Assembly: GCF_008728515.1 (NCBI RefSeq)
Contig: NC_044976.1
Location: 30,775,376-30,839,375, forward strand
Source: Papio anubis
Taxonomy: Eukaryota; Chordata; Mammalia; Primates; Cercopithecidae
Length of the DNA stretch: 64,000 nt
Direction: 5' to 3'
Part shown: positions 1-10,644 of the stretch, in pieces
How positions within the stretch are numbered: the first letter of the stretch is position 1
Layout: the number at the start of each line of letters is the position of its first letter
The notes under the pieces: generated by a model
Told to the model about the DNA's origin: nothing
Seen by the model: the letters and a program-made list of their open reading frames with translations, nothing else
The model's database searches: none
Program-made: the position numbers and the translations under genes

Positions 1-164
1 CCAGGCATCGTGGCACATGCCTGTAATCCCAGCTAATGGGAGGCTGAGACACAAGAGTCTGTTGAACCCAGGAGGTCAAGGTTGCAGTGAGTCATGATTC
101 TGCCATGTACTCCAGCCTGGGCAACAGAGCAAGACTCTGTCTCAATCAGTCAATCAATCAATAA
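1..164 (+). mobile_element. Alu, right part, cut by window edge
   Basis: Starts inside an Alu at 'ccaggcatcgtggcacatgc' and ends in a CAAT-rich tail after 'caagactctgtctcaatcag'. Confidence 0.9.
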
Positions 165-179
165 AAGGTTCTGTGTCTT

Positions 180-300
180 CATAGAGGTTTTGGTTATACA
201 GGTATATGGATTTTTAAAAACTCAGCAAAAGTTGACTTAAGATGTGTGCATGTCATTGTATGTAAATTTTACCTTGAAAGAAAAAAATATATATAAACAT
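180..300 (+). mobile_element. L1M-type LINE 3' end fragment
   Basis: The run 'aaaactcagcaaaagttgac' followed by 'atgtaaattttacctt' resembles the conserved 3' end of old L1M elements (aaaactcat...cacttaaga...tgtaaattatacctc). It is diverged; the orientation follows from that match. Confidence 0.5.
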
Positions 301-466
301 TGAACTTTAATTAATTATATATGTGCCTTTTTTAAGGGGGAAGTATACTGATGCCTGCAATTTGCTTTGCATCAAATTGTGTCAAATTTACAATGCATCA
401 AAAAGGAAAATGAATGGATGAATGGACAGAGTGATAGACAGATATGAGATAAAACAAGTCTAATAA

Positions 467-756
467 ACTCACGCCTGTAATCCCAGCACTTTGGGAGGTT
501 GAGGCGGGCAGATCACCTAAGGTCAGGAGTTCGAGACCAGCCTGGCCAACTTAGTGAAACCCTGTCTTTACTAAAAATACAAAAATTAGCCAGATGTGGT
601 GGTGGGTGCCTGTAATCCCAGCTACTTGGGAGGCTGAGGCAGGAGAATCGCTTGAACCTGGGAGGCGGAGGTTGCAGTGAGCTGCAATTGAGCCACTGTA
701 CTCCAACCTGGGCGACAAAGCAAGACTGCACTTCAAAGAAAAAAAAAGAAAAAAGA
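467..756 (+). mobile_element. Alu (AluS-like), slightly 5'-truncated
   Basis: Begins at 'ctcacgcctgtaatcccagc', about 15 nt into the consensus, and ends in an impure A-rich tail to about 775. Confidence 0.93.
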
Positions 757-975
757 AAAAACACAACAACAATAAAACAGAAACATAATAGTTGTTGTGT
801 AATACTTTGTAACCAATATAGTATAGAAATAAATAAAATGAATTGTGGAAACACTAGCCTAATATTACATTACCAATAATTTTGGGCAAGATATTTTAGC
901 TAAAACAACATTAGATGAAACTAAGTGACATTTAATGTGATTCCCTTTGTGAAAGTTTTCATGAAAATAAATATA

Positions 976-1151
976 GGCTGGGTACGGTAGCTCACACCTG
1001 TAATCCCAGCCCTTTGGGAGGCCAAGGTGGGAGGATCACTTGAGCCCAGGAGTTCTTGTTGGAGGTGACTCTCTGAAGAGTCTATAGGCAGCACAGATCT
1101 CACTGCCACCCTGGAAACATAGTAAGACCCTATCTCTACAAAAAAAAATTT
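976..1151 (+). mobile_element. Alu left arm, truncated
   Basis: 'ggctgggtacggtagctcac' through 'cctatctctacaaaaaaaaa', with an internal replacement near 1055-1090. A (TA)n tract follows at 1159-1185. Confidence 0.85.
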
Positions 1152-1199
1152 AAGGCCAGATATATATGTATATATATATATATGAATGTATATTCTACC

Positions 1200-1465
1200 A
1201 GCTGGGTGTGGTGGCTCACACCTGTAATCACAGCACTTTGGGAGGCTGAGGCAGGCAGATCACTTGAGGTCAGGACTTCCAGACCAGCCTGGCCAACATA
1301 GTGAAACCTCGTCTCTACTAAAAATACACAAAATAGCTACTTGGGAGGCTGAGGCAGGAGAATCGCTTGAACCCAGGAGATGGAGGCTCCTGAGTGAGCC
1401 GAGATCATGCCAGTGTACTCCAGCCTGGGTGATAGAATGAGACTCTGTCTCAAAAAAATAAAAAG
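1200..1465 (+). mobile_element. Alu with deleted linker
   Basis: Full head and tail, but about 40 nt between the central A-run and the right arm are missing (joined at 'aaaatagctacttgggagg'). Confidence 0.9.
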
Positions 1466-1467
1466 TC

Positions 1468-1628
1468 GTCAGGCATGGTGGCACATGCTTGTAGCCCCAG
1501 CTACTTTGCAGGCTGAGGTGAGAAGATCGCTTGAGCCCAGGTGGTTGAGGCTGCAGTGAGCCATGATCATGCCACTGCACTCCACCCTGGGTGATAGAGC
1601 AAAAACCTGTCCAAAAAAAAAAAAAAAA
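1468..1628 (+). mobile_element. Alu right-arm-like monomer ending at the gap
   Basis: 'caggcatggtggcacatgct' to a poly-A that runs into the N gap. It directly abuts the tail of the previous Alu. Confidence 0.85.
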
Positions 1629-1728
1629 NNNNNNNNNNNNNNNNNNNNNNNNNNNNNNNNNNNNNNNNNNNNNNNNNNNNNNNNNNNNNNNNNNNNNNNN
1701 NNNNNNNNNNNNNNNNNNNNNNNNNNNN
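1629..1728. other. Assembly gap, exactly 100 N
   Basis: One hundred consecutive Ns, the usual placeholder for a gap of unknown size. It falls between two plus-strand Alu pieces, so the missing DNA is probably Alu sequence of uncertain length. Confidence 1.
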
Positions 1729-1975
1729 GATTGCTTGAGCCCAGGAGTTTGAGACCAGCCTGGGCAACATAACAAGACGCAGTCTCTGCAAAAAATTGAA
1801 AAATTAGGTGGGTGTGGTGGCACATGCCTGTAGTCTCAGCTACTCAGGAGGCTCGGATGGGAGGATCACTTGAGCCTCAGGATCACTGAATGAAGGATGC
1901 AGTGAGCTATGATGGTGCCACTGCACTTCAGCCTGGATGATACAGCAAGATCTTGGCTCTAAAGATAAAAATAAT
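1729..1975 (+). mobile_element. Alu (AluJ-like), 5' part lost in gap
   Basis: Resumes at 'gattgcttgagcccaggagt'. The tail passes into an (AATT)n run at 1969-1994. J-like 'gcttgagcccaggagtt' is diagnostic of old Alus. Confidence 0.88.
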
Positions 1976-1994
1976 TAATTAATTAATTAATTAA

Positions 1995-2565
1995 AAGCTT
2001 CCCAATGTTTGTGACATGCAAAATAGGGCCCATTCAAGGTTTCGCTGTGTCCTCCCCATATAGATGCCAGGGAGAAGGAGTAGGACCATTTGACCTTCCA
2101 GTCCACTGATTCTCAACCGTATCATTAAGGAAAATTTTAAAAATAGAGGTGCCCAGTCCAGGAAAATACTTATTTTTGTGAAATTTCAAGACACACTGCA
2201 TGTTCCATTATCTAAGGTTTTTAATAGGGACTAGTAATATCGACACTCTAATAAAAAAATGAGTAGTCTTAAAATACCCCATTTTTATTTTGGGATGCAT
2301 TTGAATTTTATTTGATTACGGGTATTGTATTCTGGGAATTCACACAGTACTTCAAACCAATAAAAGAACTATACTGTATAATAAATACGTGACTGAAATA
2401 CTACATACTGAAATTTTACAAGCATTAATATTTTCTTTTTAAAAAAAGGAACCAGAACACTCCAAGCACTGTAAAAGCTCAATTGCTACACATTAGAATT
2501 CCATAAAATAATTGAATTAAGTCATTCTTTAGTTCCAGTTAAATGGAATCCTAGAGAGGCAGGAA
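1995..2565. other. Repeat-poor stretch, nothing recognised
   Basis: AT-rich sequence without exon signals I could support. It may include very old transposon remnants ('ctgattctcaaccgt' is hAT-like). Confidence 0.6.
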
Positions 2566-2584
2566 AATATTACTGCATTATTTA

Positions 2585-2900
2585 TTTATTTATTTTATTT
2601 TTTTTTTTTTTTTGAGACGGAGTCTCGCTGTGTCACCCAGGCTGGAGTGCAGTGGCGCGATCTCAGCTCGCTGCAAGCTCCGCCTCCCGGGTTTACGCCA
2701 TTCTCCTGCCTCAGCCTTCTAGTAGCTGGGACTACAGGCGCCCGCCACCACGCCCGGCTAGTTTTTTTTTTTTTTTATTTTTAGTAGAGACGGGGTTTCA
2801 CCATGTTAGCCAGGATGGTCTCGATCTCCTGACCTCGTGATCCACCCGCCTCGGCCTCCCAAAGTGCTGGGATTACAGGCTTGAGCCACCGCGCCCGGCC
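2585..2900 (-). mobile_element. AluY, Old World monkey AluYR-like, with 19-bp TSD
   Basis: Antisense copy with a long poly-T. The direct repeat AATATTACTGCATTATTTA flanks it at 2566-2584 and 2901-2919. The markers 'gggtttacgcc' and 'aggcttgagccacc' point to the cercopithecoid AluYR lineage. Confidence 0.95.
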
Positions 2901-2992
2901 AATATTACTGCATTATTTAAAGAAGACTTCAGACGAATTTGGAAACAGCAAATTTCTCTTTTGCTTTATTTCTTCAAGAATTACCATTAAAG

Positions 2993-3292
2993 TCGGGCGT
3001 GGTGGCTCACGCCTGTAATCCCAGCACTTTGGGAGGCCGAGGTGGGTGGATCACTGAGGTCAGGGGTTCGAGACCAGCCTGACCAACATGGTGAAACCCC
3101 ATCTCTACTAAAAATACAAAAATTAGCTGGGCGTGGTGGCGGGTGCCTGTAATCCCAGCTGCTCAGCAGGCTGAGGCAAGAGAATTGCTTGAACCCGGGA
3201 GGCGGAGTTTGCAGTGAGCTGAGATCGGGCCACTGCACTCCAGCCTGGGCAAAAGAGCAAGACTCCATCTAAAAAAAAAAAAAAAAAAAAAA
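2993..3292 (+). mobile_element. Alu (AluS-like)
   Basis: Head 'gtcgggcgtggtggctcacg', tail of about 20 A at 3271-3292. Confidence 0.95.
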
Positions 3293-3447
3293 GCTTTGAA
3301 AATAACTTAAAACACAACTTTTGGATAGAGTACCATCCTCATTCCCACCTTGAAGGTTATGTTTGCAATCCATTCAGGACAAGTATATCTCTTCAGTCTC
3401 CTACAAAAAAGAATTTCTTCCAATGACAAAATGGTACTTTCTTGCAT

Positions 3448-3752
3448 TTTTTTTTTTTTTTTTTTTTTTTTTTTGAGACGGAGTCTCGCTCTGTCACCCA
3501 GGCTGGAGTGCAATGGCGTGATCTCAGCTCATACCTCCGCCTCCCAGGTTCAAGCGATTCTCCTGCCTCAGCCTCCAGAGTAGTTGGGATTATAGGCATG
3601 CGCCACCATACCCGGCTAATTTTTGTATTTTTAGTAGAGACAAGAGTTTCGCCATACTTGTCCGACTGGTCTCAAACTCCTGACCTCAGATGATCCGCCA
3701 GCCTTGGCCTCCCAAAGTGCTAGGATTACAGGCATGATCCACCACAACTGGC
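3448..3752 (-). mobile_element. Alu (AluS-like)
   Basis: Poly-T of about 27 nt, 'gagacggagtctcgctctgt', ends 'caactggccc'. A few nt are missing after 'tcagctcat'. Confidence 0.94.
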
Positions 3753-3810
3753 CCGTAATTTTTTGTCTTTTTATTTTCTTGCATAATTTTAAAAGGTTAC
3801 ATGCTGAGTC

Positions 3811-4088
3811 CAGGCGCGGTGGCTCACACCTGTAATTCCAGCACTATGGGAGGCCAAGGCAGGTGGATCACTTGAAGTCAGGAGTCCAAGACCAGCCTGA
3901 CCAACATGGTGAAACCCCGTCTCTACCAAAAATATAAAAATTAGCTTGGCATGTTGGCACACACCTGTTATCCCAACTACTCGGGAGGTTGAGGCAGGAG
4001 AATTGCTTGAACCCAGGAGGTGGAGGTTGCAGTGAGCTGAGATTGCGCCACTGCACTCCAGCCTGGGCAACAGGAATGAAACTTCTCA
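3811..4088 (+). mobile_element. Alu (AluS-like)
   Basis: 'ccaggcgcggtggctcacac' to 'gggcaacaggaatgaaactt'; short tail. Confidence 0.94.
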
Positions 4089-4146
4089 AAAAGCAAAAGA
4101 TACTGTGCCTTTTGTTGCCTATCTGAACTGATTTAAAACTTTTTCT

Positions 4147-4456
4147 GGCCGGGCGCGGTGGCTCACGCCTGTAATCCCAGCACTTTGGGAGGCCGAGACA
4201 GGCAGATCACGAGGTCAGGAGATCTAGACCATCCTGGCTAACACGGTGAAACCCCATCTCTACTAAAAATACAAAAATTAGCTGGGCTCGGTGGCGAGCG
4301 CCTGTAGTCCCAGCTACACGGGAGGCTGAGGCAGGAGAATGGCGGGAACCCGGGAGGCGGAGCTTGCAGTGAGTGGAGATCGGGCCACTGCACTCCAGCC
4401 TGGGCGACAGAGCGAGACTCCGTCTCAAAAATAAATAAATAAATAAATAAATAAAC
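4147..4456 (+). mobile_element. AluY
   Basis: Head 'ggccgggcgcggtggctcac', right-arm 'ggagcttgcagtgag', tail (AAAT)n at 4427-4456. Confidence 0.96.
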
Positions 4457-4554
4457 TTTTTCTATATACTGAGGAAAAAATCCACAAAAAACCCAGGAGT
4501 TGAAAACCCCACCTAAAAGTATTAGCACCACATGTTAAAAAATGAAGGCCTTGA

Positions 4555-4856
4555 GATATGGCCACATTGGCTCACTCCTGTAATTCCAGCACTTTGGGAG
4601 GATGAGGTGGGAGAATCACTTGAGGCCAGGAGTTCGAGGCCAGCCTGGGCATCAGTGACATCCTACCTCCACCAAAAAAACCCCAGAAAATTAAAATTTG
4701 GTGGGCATGGTGGCACAGGCCTGTAGTCCCAGCTATTCGGGAAGCGAAGCTGGGGTTGGAGGATCGCTTGAGCCCAGGAGTTCAAAACTGCAGTGAGCTA
4801 TGACTGTGCCACTGCACTCCAGCCTGGGCCACATTATGAGACCCTGTCTATTTAAA
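4555..4856 (+). mobile_element. Alu (AluJ-like)
   Basis: 'ggccacattggctcactcct' with 'gaggatcgcttgagcccagg'; diverged, old. Confidence 0.9.
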
Positions 4857-5039
4857 AAGTAACAAATAAATGAAAAAGAAAGCCTGGATTTTCTCTCCCT
4901 AAACAATGAATATCATGTTCAAGCAAGTGACCCCTCTATAAACCCTGACGTTATGTATTATTTTCAGGGATGACTATGCCAGTGAGCGAGATTAAGGGGT
5001 AGAAACTTTTCCTTTTCAGTCCTGTTTTTCCTCACAACT

Positions 5040-5990
5040 ACTTTTGCTGGAAAGTTATTCAGAGTCTAACAGCTAGACCCCCATTCCCCCACCGTCCCCA
5101 CCGGAGAGGCCCGGGACTTACCAGACACCCCTAAAGCTAGATTAGCTAGACTCTAGGGGCGGTAGAGGGAAATAGACATTTTTCTGTCGTGTGTAGTGGA
5201 CGCCTTATAAAAAGTCCACTTTTGGCCCCGGCGCGGTGGCTCACGCCTGTAATTCCAGCACTTTAGGAGGCCGAGGCCGGCGGATCACCTGAGGTCAGGT
5301 CAGTCTGGCCAACATGGTGAAACCCCGTCTCTACTAAAAATACAAAATTAGCCTAGCAGGGTGGTGGGCGCCTGTAATCCCAGCTACTCGGGAGGCTGAG
5401 GCAGAAGAATCACTTGAACCCGGGAGGCGGAGGTTGCAATGAGCCGAGATCATGCCATCGCACTCCAGCCTGGGTAAAAACAGCGAAACTCCATCTCAGA
5501 AAATAAATAAATTAATTAATTAAAAAATAAAAATAAAAAACCCACATTTGCCAGGCACCGACTAGATCCACACCATCATTTAAAATAGTTGGACTTGGCG
5601 GTTTGTGCTGTGGAATGACTAACCTGGAAGCCACGCCACGACTGAGGGGCGGCGGGGACTCCAATCCGCGCGATCAGATGCCGCGGCAGGTGCTTAAGAC
5701 CTGCAGTCTAGAGAGCGAGCCTCTTATCCCCACTTTAGGAAAAGTTGTTTGGTGTTACTTAAGGTTATGACATTGTCCTCTGTGAAGTCACTTGCGTCCC
5801 TGACACCCCCCCAACTCAGCTGGGACTGGCCAGTGCCCTGCTCTGGGGCCTCGCCGCAGCGGCCAGTAGGAGGCGTCGGCGCCCCAGGAGTCTGCGGCCG
5901 AGCCAATGGGAGCCGCGAGAAGGCCCGGGACGGAGCCTGGACCTGCGATGCTAGGGAGCTACTCCCGTGGGATTTGGCCAGAGGTATCTC
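5040..5990. promoter_or_regulatory. CpG-rich patch, possible orphan promoter
   Basis: Two non-repetitive CpG-rich blocks (about 5090-5220 and 5580-5990) are split by an Alu at 5224-5520. The right block has GC boxes (GGGGCGG), a CCAAT (GAGCCAATGGGAG) and many CpGs, unlike its surroundings. On the minus strand a consensus donor TCTG|GTAAGT lies at 5121. No exon of a gene I know could be assigned. It may be an alternative promoter or the start of a non-coding transcript. Confidence 0.45.
5224..5520 (+). mobile_element. Alu (AluS-like)
   Basis: 'ggccccggcgcggtggctca' to 'actccatctcagaaaa', tail (AAAT/AATT)n to about 5545. It sits inside the CpG-rich patch. Confidence 0.94.
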
Positions 5991-6002
5991 ACTGACGTCC
6001 TG

Positions 6003-6265
6003 TCGCCCAGGCTGGGGTGCAGTGGCGCGATCTCAGCTCACTGTGACCTCTGCCTCCTGGGTTGAAGCGATTTTCCTGCCTCAGCCTCCCCAGTAGCTGA
6101 GATTACAGGCGTGCGCCACACGCCCGGCTAATTTTTTGTATTTTTGTTAGAGACGGGGTTTCACCATATTGGCCAGACTGGTCTTGAACTCCTGGGCTCA
6201 TGTGATCCTCCCACCTCGGCCTCTCAAAGTGCTGGGATTACAAGCGTGAGCCACCGCGCCTGGCC
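6003..6265 (-). mobile_element. Alu lacking its poly-T end
   Basis: Starts at 'cgcccaggctggggtgcagt' directly against CpG-rich unique DNA and ends 'cgcgcctggcc'. The 3' tail and about 25 nt of the Alu are absent. Confidence 0.92.
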
Positions 6266-6550
6266 TGAAGTGCTGGCTTTTGAATATAGATGCTCAACTA
6301 AGATATGGGAGAAAGAAAGCTAGATTAGCACAGGAAAAAGCCACAGTAGATAAGTAGGATAAAGGAAATAAGTCTGGAGAAGAGAAAGGAAAGGGAGAAG
6401 CAGAAACGAATGACTCAGCTTGCCCAGCTTAATAAACTAAGATTCTAGCTACCATGTCAGTTGTGCAGATGGCACAGGCTCCCAGGGTTGTCTCTAGAAT
6501 GGTGACACCCCTTTACCAAGCACTGTGGCCCATTTTAGAATTAAAGAGGG

Positions 6551-6655
6551 GGCTGGGCACAGTGGCTGATGCCTGTAATACCAGCACTTTTGGAGGAGGA
6601 AGTGGGAGGATTGCTTGAGGCCAGGGGTTTGAGACTAGCCTGGGCAACATACTGC
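6551..6655 (+). mobile_element. AluJ, left fragment, split by an LTR
   Basis: 'ggctgggcacagtggctgat' to 'cctgggcaacata', where an ERV LTR interrupts. The remainder resumes at 7330. Confidence 0.85.
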
Positions 6656-7329
6656 CTTTGCAAAATTATGACTCAGACAGTGGAAAGAGATCTAACCTGA
6701 CTCCATCTTGGCTCTAACCTCCAAGCTGTCCTTCTTCATTCCTGGGCGGAGGTTAAACTAACTTCAGGAGAAACCTATAGTTTACAGTTTAAAACAAAGA
6801 TGATAACAGCCCTTTCCCAACACAAACCTCCTTGCCTGGGGACTAGACTGTCTTTGTAGGACTAAGAAATTAGCCACAAGATTAGAAATTATGGTTTAGG
6901 ATTCATGCAGCTGGAGGTTACAAAATCTTGACCTTCCCTAAACTGCCCTAAGATCAGTGCTTGAGATATTTTGCAGACCCTGCACTTGCTGGATCAGCTG
7001 GGACCACCCAGATCGATAAACTGGCTCATCTGATCTTGTGGCCCCGCACCCAGGAACTGACTCAGCACAAGAAGACAGCTTCCACTCTCTACGATTTCAT
7101 CTCTGACCTGGCCAATTAGAACTCCCGGCTCACTGGTTTCCCCCAATCTACCAAGTTGTCCTTAAAAACTCTGATCCCCAAATACTGGGCAAACTTAATT
7201 AGTAATATAACTCTGGTCTCCCGCAGAGCCAGCTCTGCGTGAATTACTCTTTCCCTATTGCAATTCCCCTGTCTTCATAAATCAGCTCTGTCTAGAGAGC
7301 AGGTAAGGTGAACCCACTGGGTAGTTACA
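6656..7329 (+). mobile_element. Solo ERV1-like LTR (copy A)
   Basis: About 670 nt beginning TGCCTTTGCAAAATTATGAC and ending GGTAGTTACA. It shows promoter-like and R-U5-like features: CCAATTAGAAC, an AATATAACTCTGG polyadenylation-like spot and GCTCTGTCTAGAGAGCAGG before the end. A clear relative in the same orientation lies at 29880-30592. No internal retroviral sequence adjoins it. The subfamily is not resolved by eye; ERV1 class is an inference from layout. Confidence 0.75.
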
Positions 7330-7497
7330 CTGTGTCCCAAAAAAATAGCAGTCAGGCATGGTGACACATGCCTGTAGTCCCAGCCACTCAGGAGGCTGAG
7401 GCGGGATGATCACCTGAGCCCAGGAGTTTAAGGCTGCAGTGAGCTATGATCATGCCACTGTACTCTGAGCAACAGAGCCAGACTTTCTCTCTAAAAA
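7330..7497 (+). mobile_element. AluJ, right fragment after LTR
   Basis: Continuation of the Alu at 6551: 'gtcaggcatggtgacacatg' through 'ctgagcaacagagccagact'. Confidence 0.85.
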
Positions 7498-7500
7498 GAA

Positions 7501-7803
7501 GGCTGGGCACGGTGGCTCACACCTGTAATCCCAGCACTATGGGAAGCCGAGGTAGGCAGATCACCTGAGGCCAGGAGTTCCAGACCAGCCTGGCCAACAT
7601 GGCAAAACCCCCTCTCTACTAAAAATACAAAAATTACCCGGGTGCAGTGGCACATGCCTGTAGCCCCAGCTACTTGGGAGGGTGAGGTGGAAGAATCATT
7701 TAAACCTGGGAGGTGGAGGCTGCAGTGAGCCGAGTTCACACCACTGCACTCCAGCCTGGGTGACAGACTGAGACTCTGTCTCAACAACAACAACAACAAC
7801 AAA
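7501..7803 (+). mobile_element. Alu (AluS-like)
   Basis: 'ggctgggcacggtggctcac' with a (CAA)n tail at 7783-7803. Confidence 0.95.
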
Positions 7804-7985
7804 ATGTTATGCCAGAGTCAGATTGGAAAGTAAGTCACGATATATAGGGTTAAATAAAATTCATCTGATGAAAATGTATGGTTCGTAGGGCATGATTCCC
7901 CAGACCCCTTAGACAGGAATTTGGGCAAGATAAAAAAATCAGAGCTTAGTCCTCAGAGCCCATGACTATAATGTCTTTAGTGTTT
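7804..7985 (-). mobile_element. ERVL-type LTR fragment (copy 1, inverted relative to 37165)
   Basis: The reverse complement of 7804-7975 aligns by eye with 37180-37335 (shared TTTTTTTATCTTGCCCAAATT, AAGGGGT.TGGGGA.TCAT, TTTTATTTAAC and GGCATAACAT). This is a family of interspersed LTR-type repeats; the name is uncertain (MER21-like). Confidence 0.5.
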
Positions 7986-8031
7986 ATACTGGGAGGTAGT
8001 TTAGTTTAGTTTAGTTTACTTTACTTTATTT

Positions 8032-8181
8032 TAATTTTTGAGATGGAGTCTCGCTCTGTTGCCCAGGCTGGAGGGCAGTGGCACAATCTTGAATCACTGC
8101 AACCTCTCTCCTGGGTCCCAGCGATTTTCCTGCCTCAGTCTCCCGAGTAGCTGGGATTACAGGTGCGCACCACCATGCCTG
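8032..8181 (-). mobile_element. Alu, truncated, fused to an inverted Alu
   Basis: Antisense Alu from 'gagatggagtctcgctctgt' to 'caccaccatgcctg', where the sequence switches with no spacer to a plus-strand Alu. Confidence 0.92.
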
Positions 8182-8437
8182 TTTGGGAGGCCAAGGCATG
8201 TGGATCACGAGGTCAGGAGATTGAGACCATCCTGGCCAACATGGTGAAACCCCATCTCTACTAAAAATAGAAAAAATTAGCCAGGTATGGTGGTTCGTGC
8301 CTGTAGTCCTAGCTACTCGGGAGGCTGAGGCAGGGGAATCACTTAAACCCAGGAAGCAGAGGTTGCAATGAGCCAAGATCGCGCCACTGCACTCCAGCCT
8401 GGCAGCAGAGACTCTGTCTCAAAAAAAAAAAAAAAAG
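8182..8437 (+). mobile_element. Alu, 5'-truncated, inverted partner
   Basis: Begins abruptly at 'tttgggaggccaaggcatgt' and ends in poly-A then (GAAA)n. It forms a zero-spacer inverted pair with 8032-8181. Confidence 0.92.
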
Positions 8438-8677
8438 AAAGAAAGAATGTTGTGTAAATACATTGACTACAGTCTGCAGTCCCAAGTCTGCCTCTTATAG
8501 CCAGATAGTATTAGTTGTCACTAATTTCCTCATTAATAAAATGTAGAATAAATGTACTACATGTAAAATTGCTGTAGGACAAATGGGTAACATTTTCCAG
8601 TTGGAAGCACCTAGAAGAATGTTTTGTACAGTGGAGACCTGGATATGCATTTATGACAAAATAAATGTTGGTTCATT

Positions 8678-8974
8678 TTTTTTTTTTTTTGAGATGGAGT
8701 TTCACTCTTATTGCCCAGGCTGGAGTGCAGTGGCGCGATCTCAGCTCGCTGCAACCTCCGCCTCCCAGGTTCAAGCAATTCTCCTGCCTCGGCCTCCCTA
8801 GTAGCTGGGATTACAGATGCCCGCCACCACAACCGGCTAATTTTGTACTTTTAGTAGAGACGGGGTTTATCCATGTTGATCAGGCTGGTCTCGAACTCCC
8901 GACCTCAGGTGATCCGCCCACCTCAGCCTCCCAAAGTGCTGGGATTACAGGCATGAGCCACTGCGCCCGGCCAT
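8678..8974 (-). mobile_element. Alu (AluS-like) with 14-bp TSD
   Basis: Flanked by AATGTTGGTTCATT at 8664-8677 and 8975-8988. Confidence 0.96.
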
Positions 8975-9047
8975 AATGTTGGTTCATTCTAAAAGCACAC
9001 TCTTGCATGTTCAGAATTTAACATTAAGCAATTACTTATAGGTAATT

Positions 9048-9343
9048 TTTTTTTTTTTTTGAAACGGAGTTTCGTTCTTGTCGCCCAGGTAGGAGTGCAA
9101 TGGTGCGATCTTGGCTCACTGCAACCTCCGCCTCCCAGGTTCAAGCGATTCTCCTGCCTCAGCCTCCAGAGTAGGTGGGATGACAGGCGCCTGCCACCAT
9201 GGCCAGCTAATTTTTGCATTTTTAGTAGAGATGGGGTTTCACCACATTGGCCAGGCTTGTCTCGAACTCCTGACCTCAGGTGATCCACCTACCTCAGCCT
9301 CCCAAAGTGCTGTGATTACAGGCATGAGCTATCGTACCAGGCC
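9048..9343 (-). mobile_element. Alu (AluS-like) with 14-bp TSD
   Basis: Flanked by ACTTATAGGTAATT at 9034-9047 and 9344-9357. Confidence 0.96.
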
Positions 9344-9357
9344 ACTTATAGGTAATT

Positions 9358-9770
9358 AAACAAAAAAAATGTACATTGTACATTAGGAAATCATACTGAT
9401 AAAGTAATACAGTCACTAAATTCTAACAGTTTGCTCTGGAAGAGCTTTTGGAGGATATCTTTTCCAATATCCTCATTTCTGAAGTGAGGAAACTAAATTC
9501 TCAGTCTCATAGTTTCTCTGTGGCAAAGCTAGTATCGTTGAGATCATTCAGGGCTTCTTACTGGGCAGAATCTGGTAATCCCCAAGATTCTGCAGGTCAG
9601 ATTGGGTGAGGGGTAGCCCCAGTAGTTCATGATGGCACTTCTATCTTGAGAAGGGTATGAGTGGTTCTCCTTGAACATTCTCTTCCAAACTGGAGAGAAC
9701 TGGCAAAAGAGGCTGTGGATACAACCACTTAGCCATCTTAGATGGGGAGGTACCAGTCATAAGAGATCAT
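9358..9770. other. Non-repetitive intergenic stretch with MIR-like trace
   Basis: 'tcctcatttctgaagtgagg' then 'aaactaaattctcagtctc' is weakly MIR-like (9465-9540). Otherwise nothing recognised. Confidence 0.4.
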
Positions 9771-9905
9771 CAACTGGGTGTGGTGGGCCACACCTGTTAT
9801 CCTAGCACTTTAGGAGGCCATGGCAACAGGATCTCTTGATCCCAGGAGTTCAAGACCAGCCTGGGCAACATAGTAACATCCCATCTCTAAAATAAAAATA
9901 AAAAT
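9771..9905 (+). mobile_element. Alu left monomer (FLAM-like)
   Basis: 'caactgggtgtggtgggcca' to an (AAAAT)n tail; a single monomer only. Confidence 0.85.
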
Positions 9906-9923
9906 GTTTAAAAAGATCATCAG

Positions 9924-10221
9924 CCAGGCGCGGTAGCTCATGCCTGTAATCCCAGCACTTTGGGAGGCCAAGGCGGGCAGATCACAAGGTCAGGAGATCA
10001 AGACCATCCTGGCTAACATGGTGAAACCCCATCCCTACTAAAACTACACACACAAAAAAAATTAGCAGGGCGTGGTGGCGGGCACCTGTAGTCCCAGCTA
10101 CTAGGGAGGCTGAGGCAGGAGAATGGCGTGAACCTAGGAGGTGGAGCTTGCAGTGAGCCAAGATCGCATCACTGTACTCCACGCTGGGCAACAGAGCGAG
10201 ACTCCGTCTAAAAAAAAAAAA
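9924..10221 (+). mobile_element. AluY
   Basis: 'agccaggcgcggtagctcat', 'ggagcttgcagtgagccaag', poly-A of 13. An imperfect TSD GATCATCA/AATCATCA flanks it. Confidence 0.94.
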
Positions 10222-10352
10222 AATCATCATACCACTATTGTTACCCATAGTACATACATACACTGTTACCCATAACACATAGATAAGGAAGTACGTCCAA
10301 GGTCATCAATAGAGCAAGGATTAGGAATCAAGGCTTGTGAATTAAGATTCCT

Positions 10353-10644
10353 TTTTTTTTTTTTTTGGAGACAAGATCTCACTCTCACCTAGGCTGGAGT
10401 GCAGTGGTGTCATCATGGCTCACTGCAGTCTAGACTTCCTGGACTCAGGTGATTCTCCCACCTCAGCTGCCCAATTTGGGACTACAGGCCTGTGCCACCA
10501 TCCCCGGCTATTTTCCTGTATTTTTGTAGAGGTGGGGTTTCAGCATGTTGCCCAGGCTAGTCTCAAACTCCTAGGCTCAAGCGATCCACCTGTGTTGGCC
10601 TCCCAAATTATTGGGATTACCGACATGAGCCATCGTACCCAGCC
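10353..10644 (-). mobile_element. Alu (AluJ-like)
   Basis: 'ggagacaagatctcactctc' to 'catcgtacccagccgg'; diverged. Confidence 0.92.

Noticed and set aside
513..854. Many 60-230-codon open frames such as those beginning MRRSLALSPRLECSG, or containing QAGVQWHDLGSLQ or WWRAPVIPATREAEAG
   Set aside because: These are the well-known translations of antisense or sense Alu sequence. They coincide with Alu copies all over the window and are not genes.
1629..1728. A CRISPR-like or regular array hidden near the gap
   Set aside because: The flanks are ordinary Alus and this is vertebrate DNA; no regularly spaced short repeats occur in the window.
1..5000. 3' UTR of ZBTB8A
   Set aside because: From memory of the human locus, ZBTB8A lies on this side and its 3' end may come close, but no coding exon or recognisable UTR landmark could be read here.
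5749..6096. 115-codon frame through the CpG-rich patch
   Set aside because: The second half is Alu and the first half has CpG-driven openness with no family similarity or splice support.
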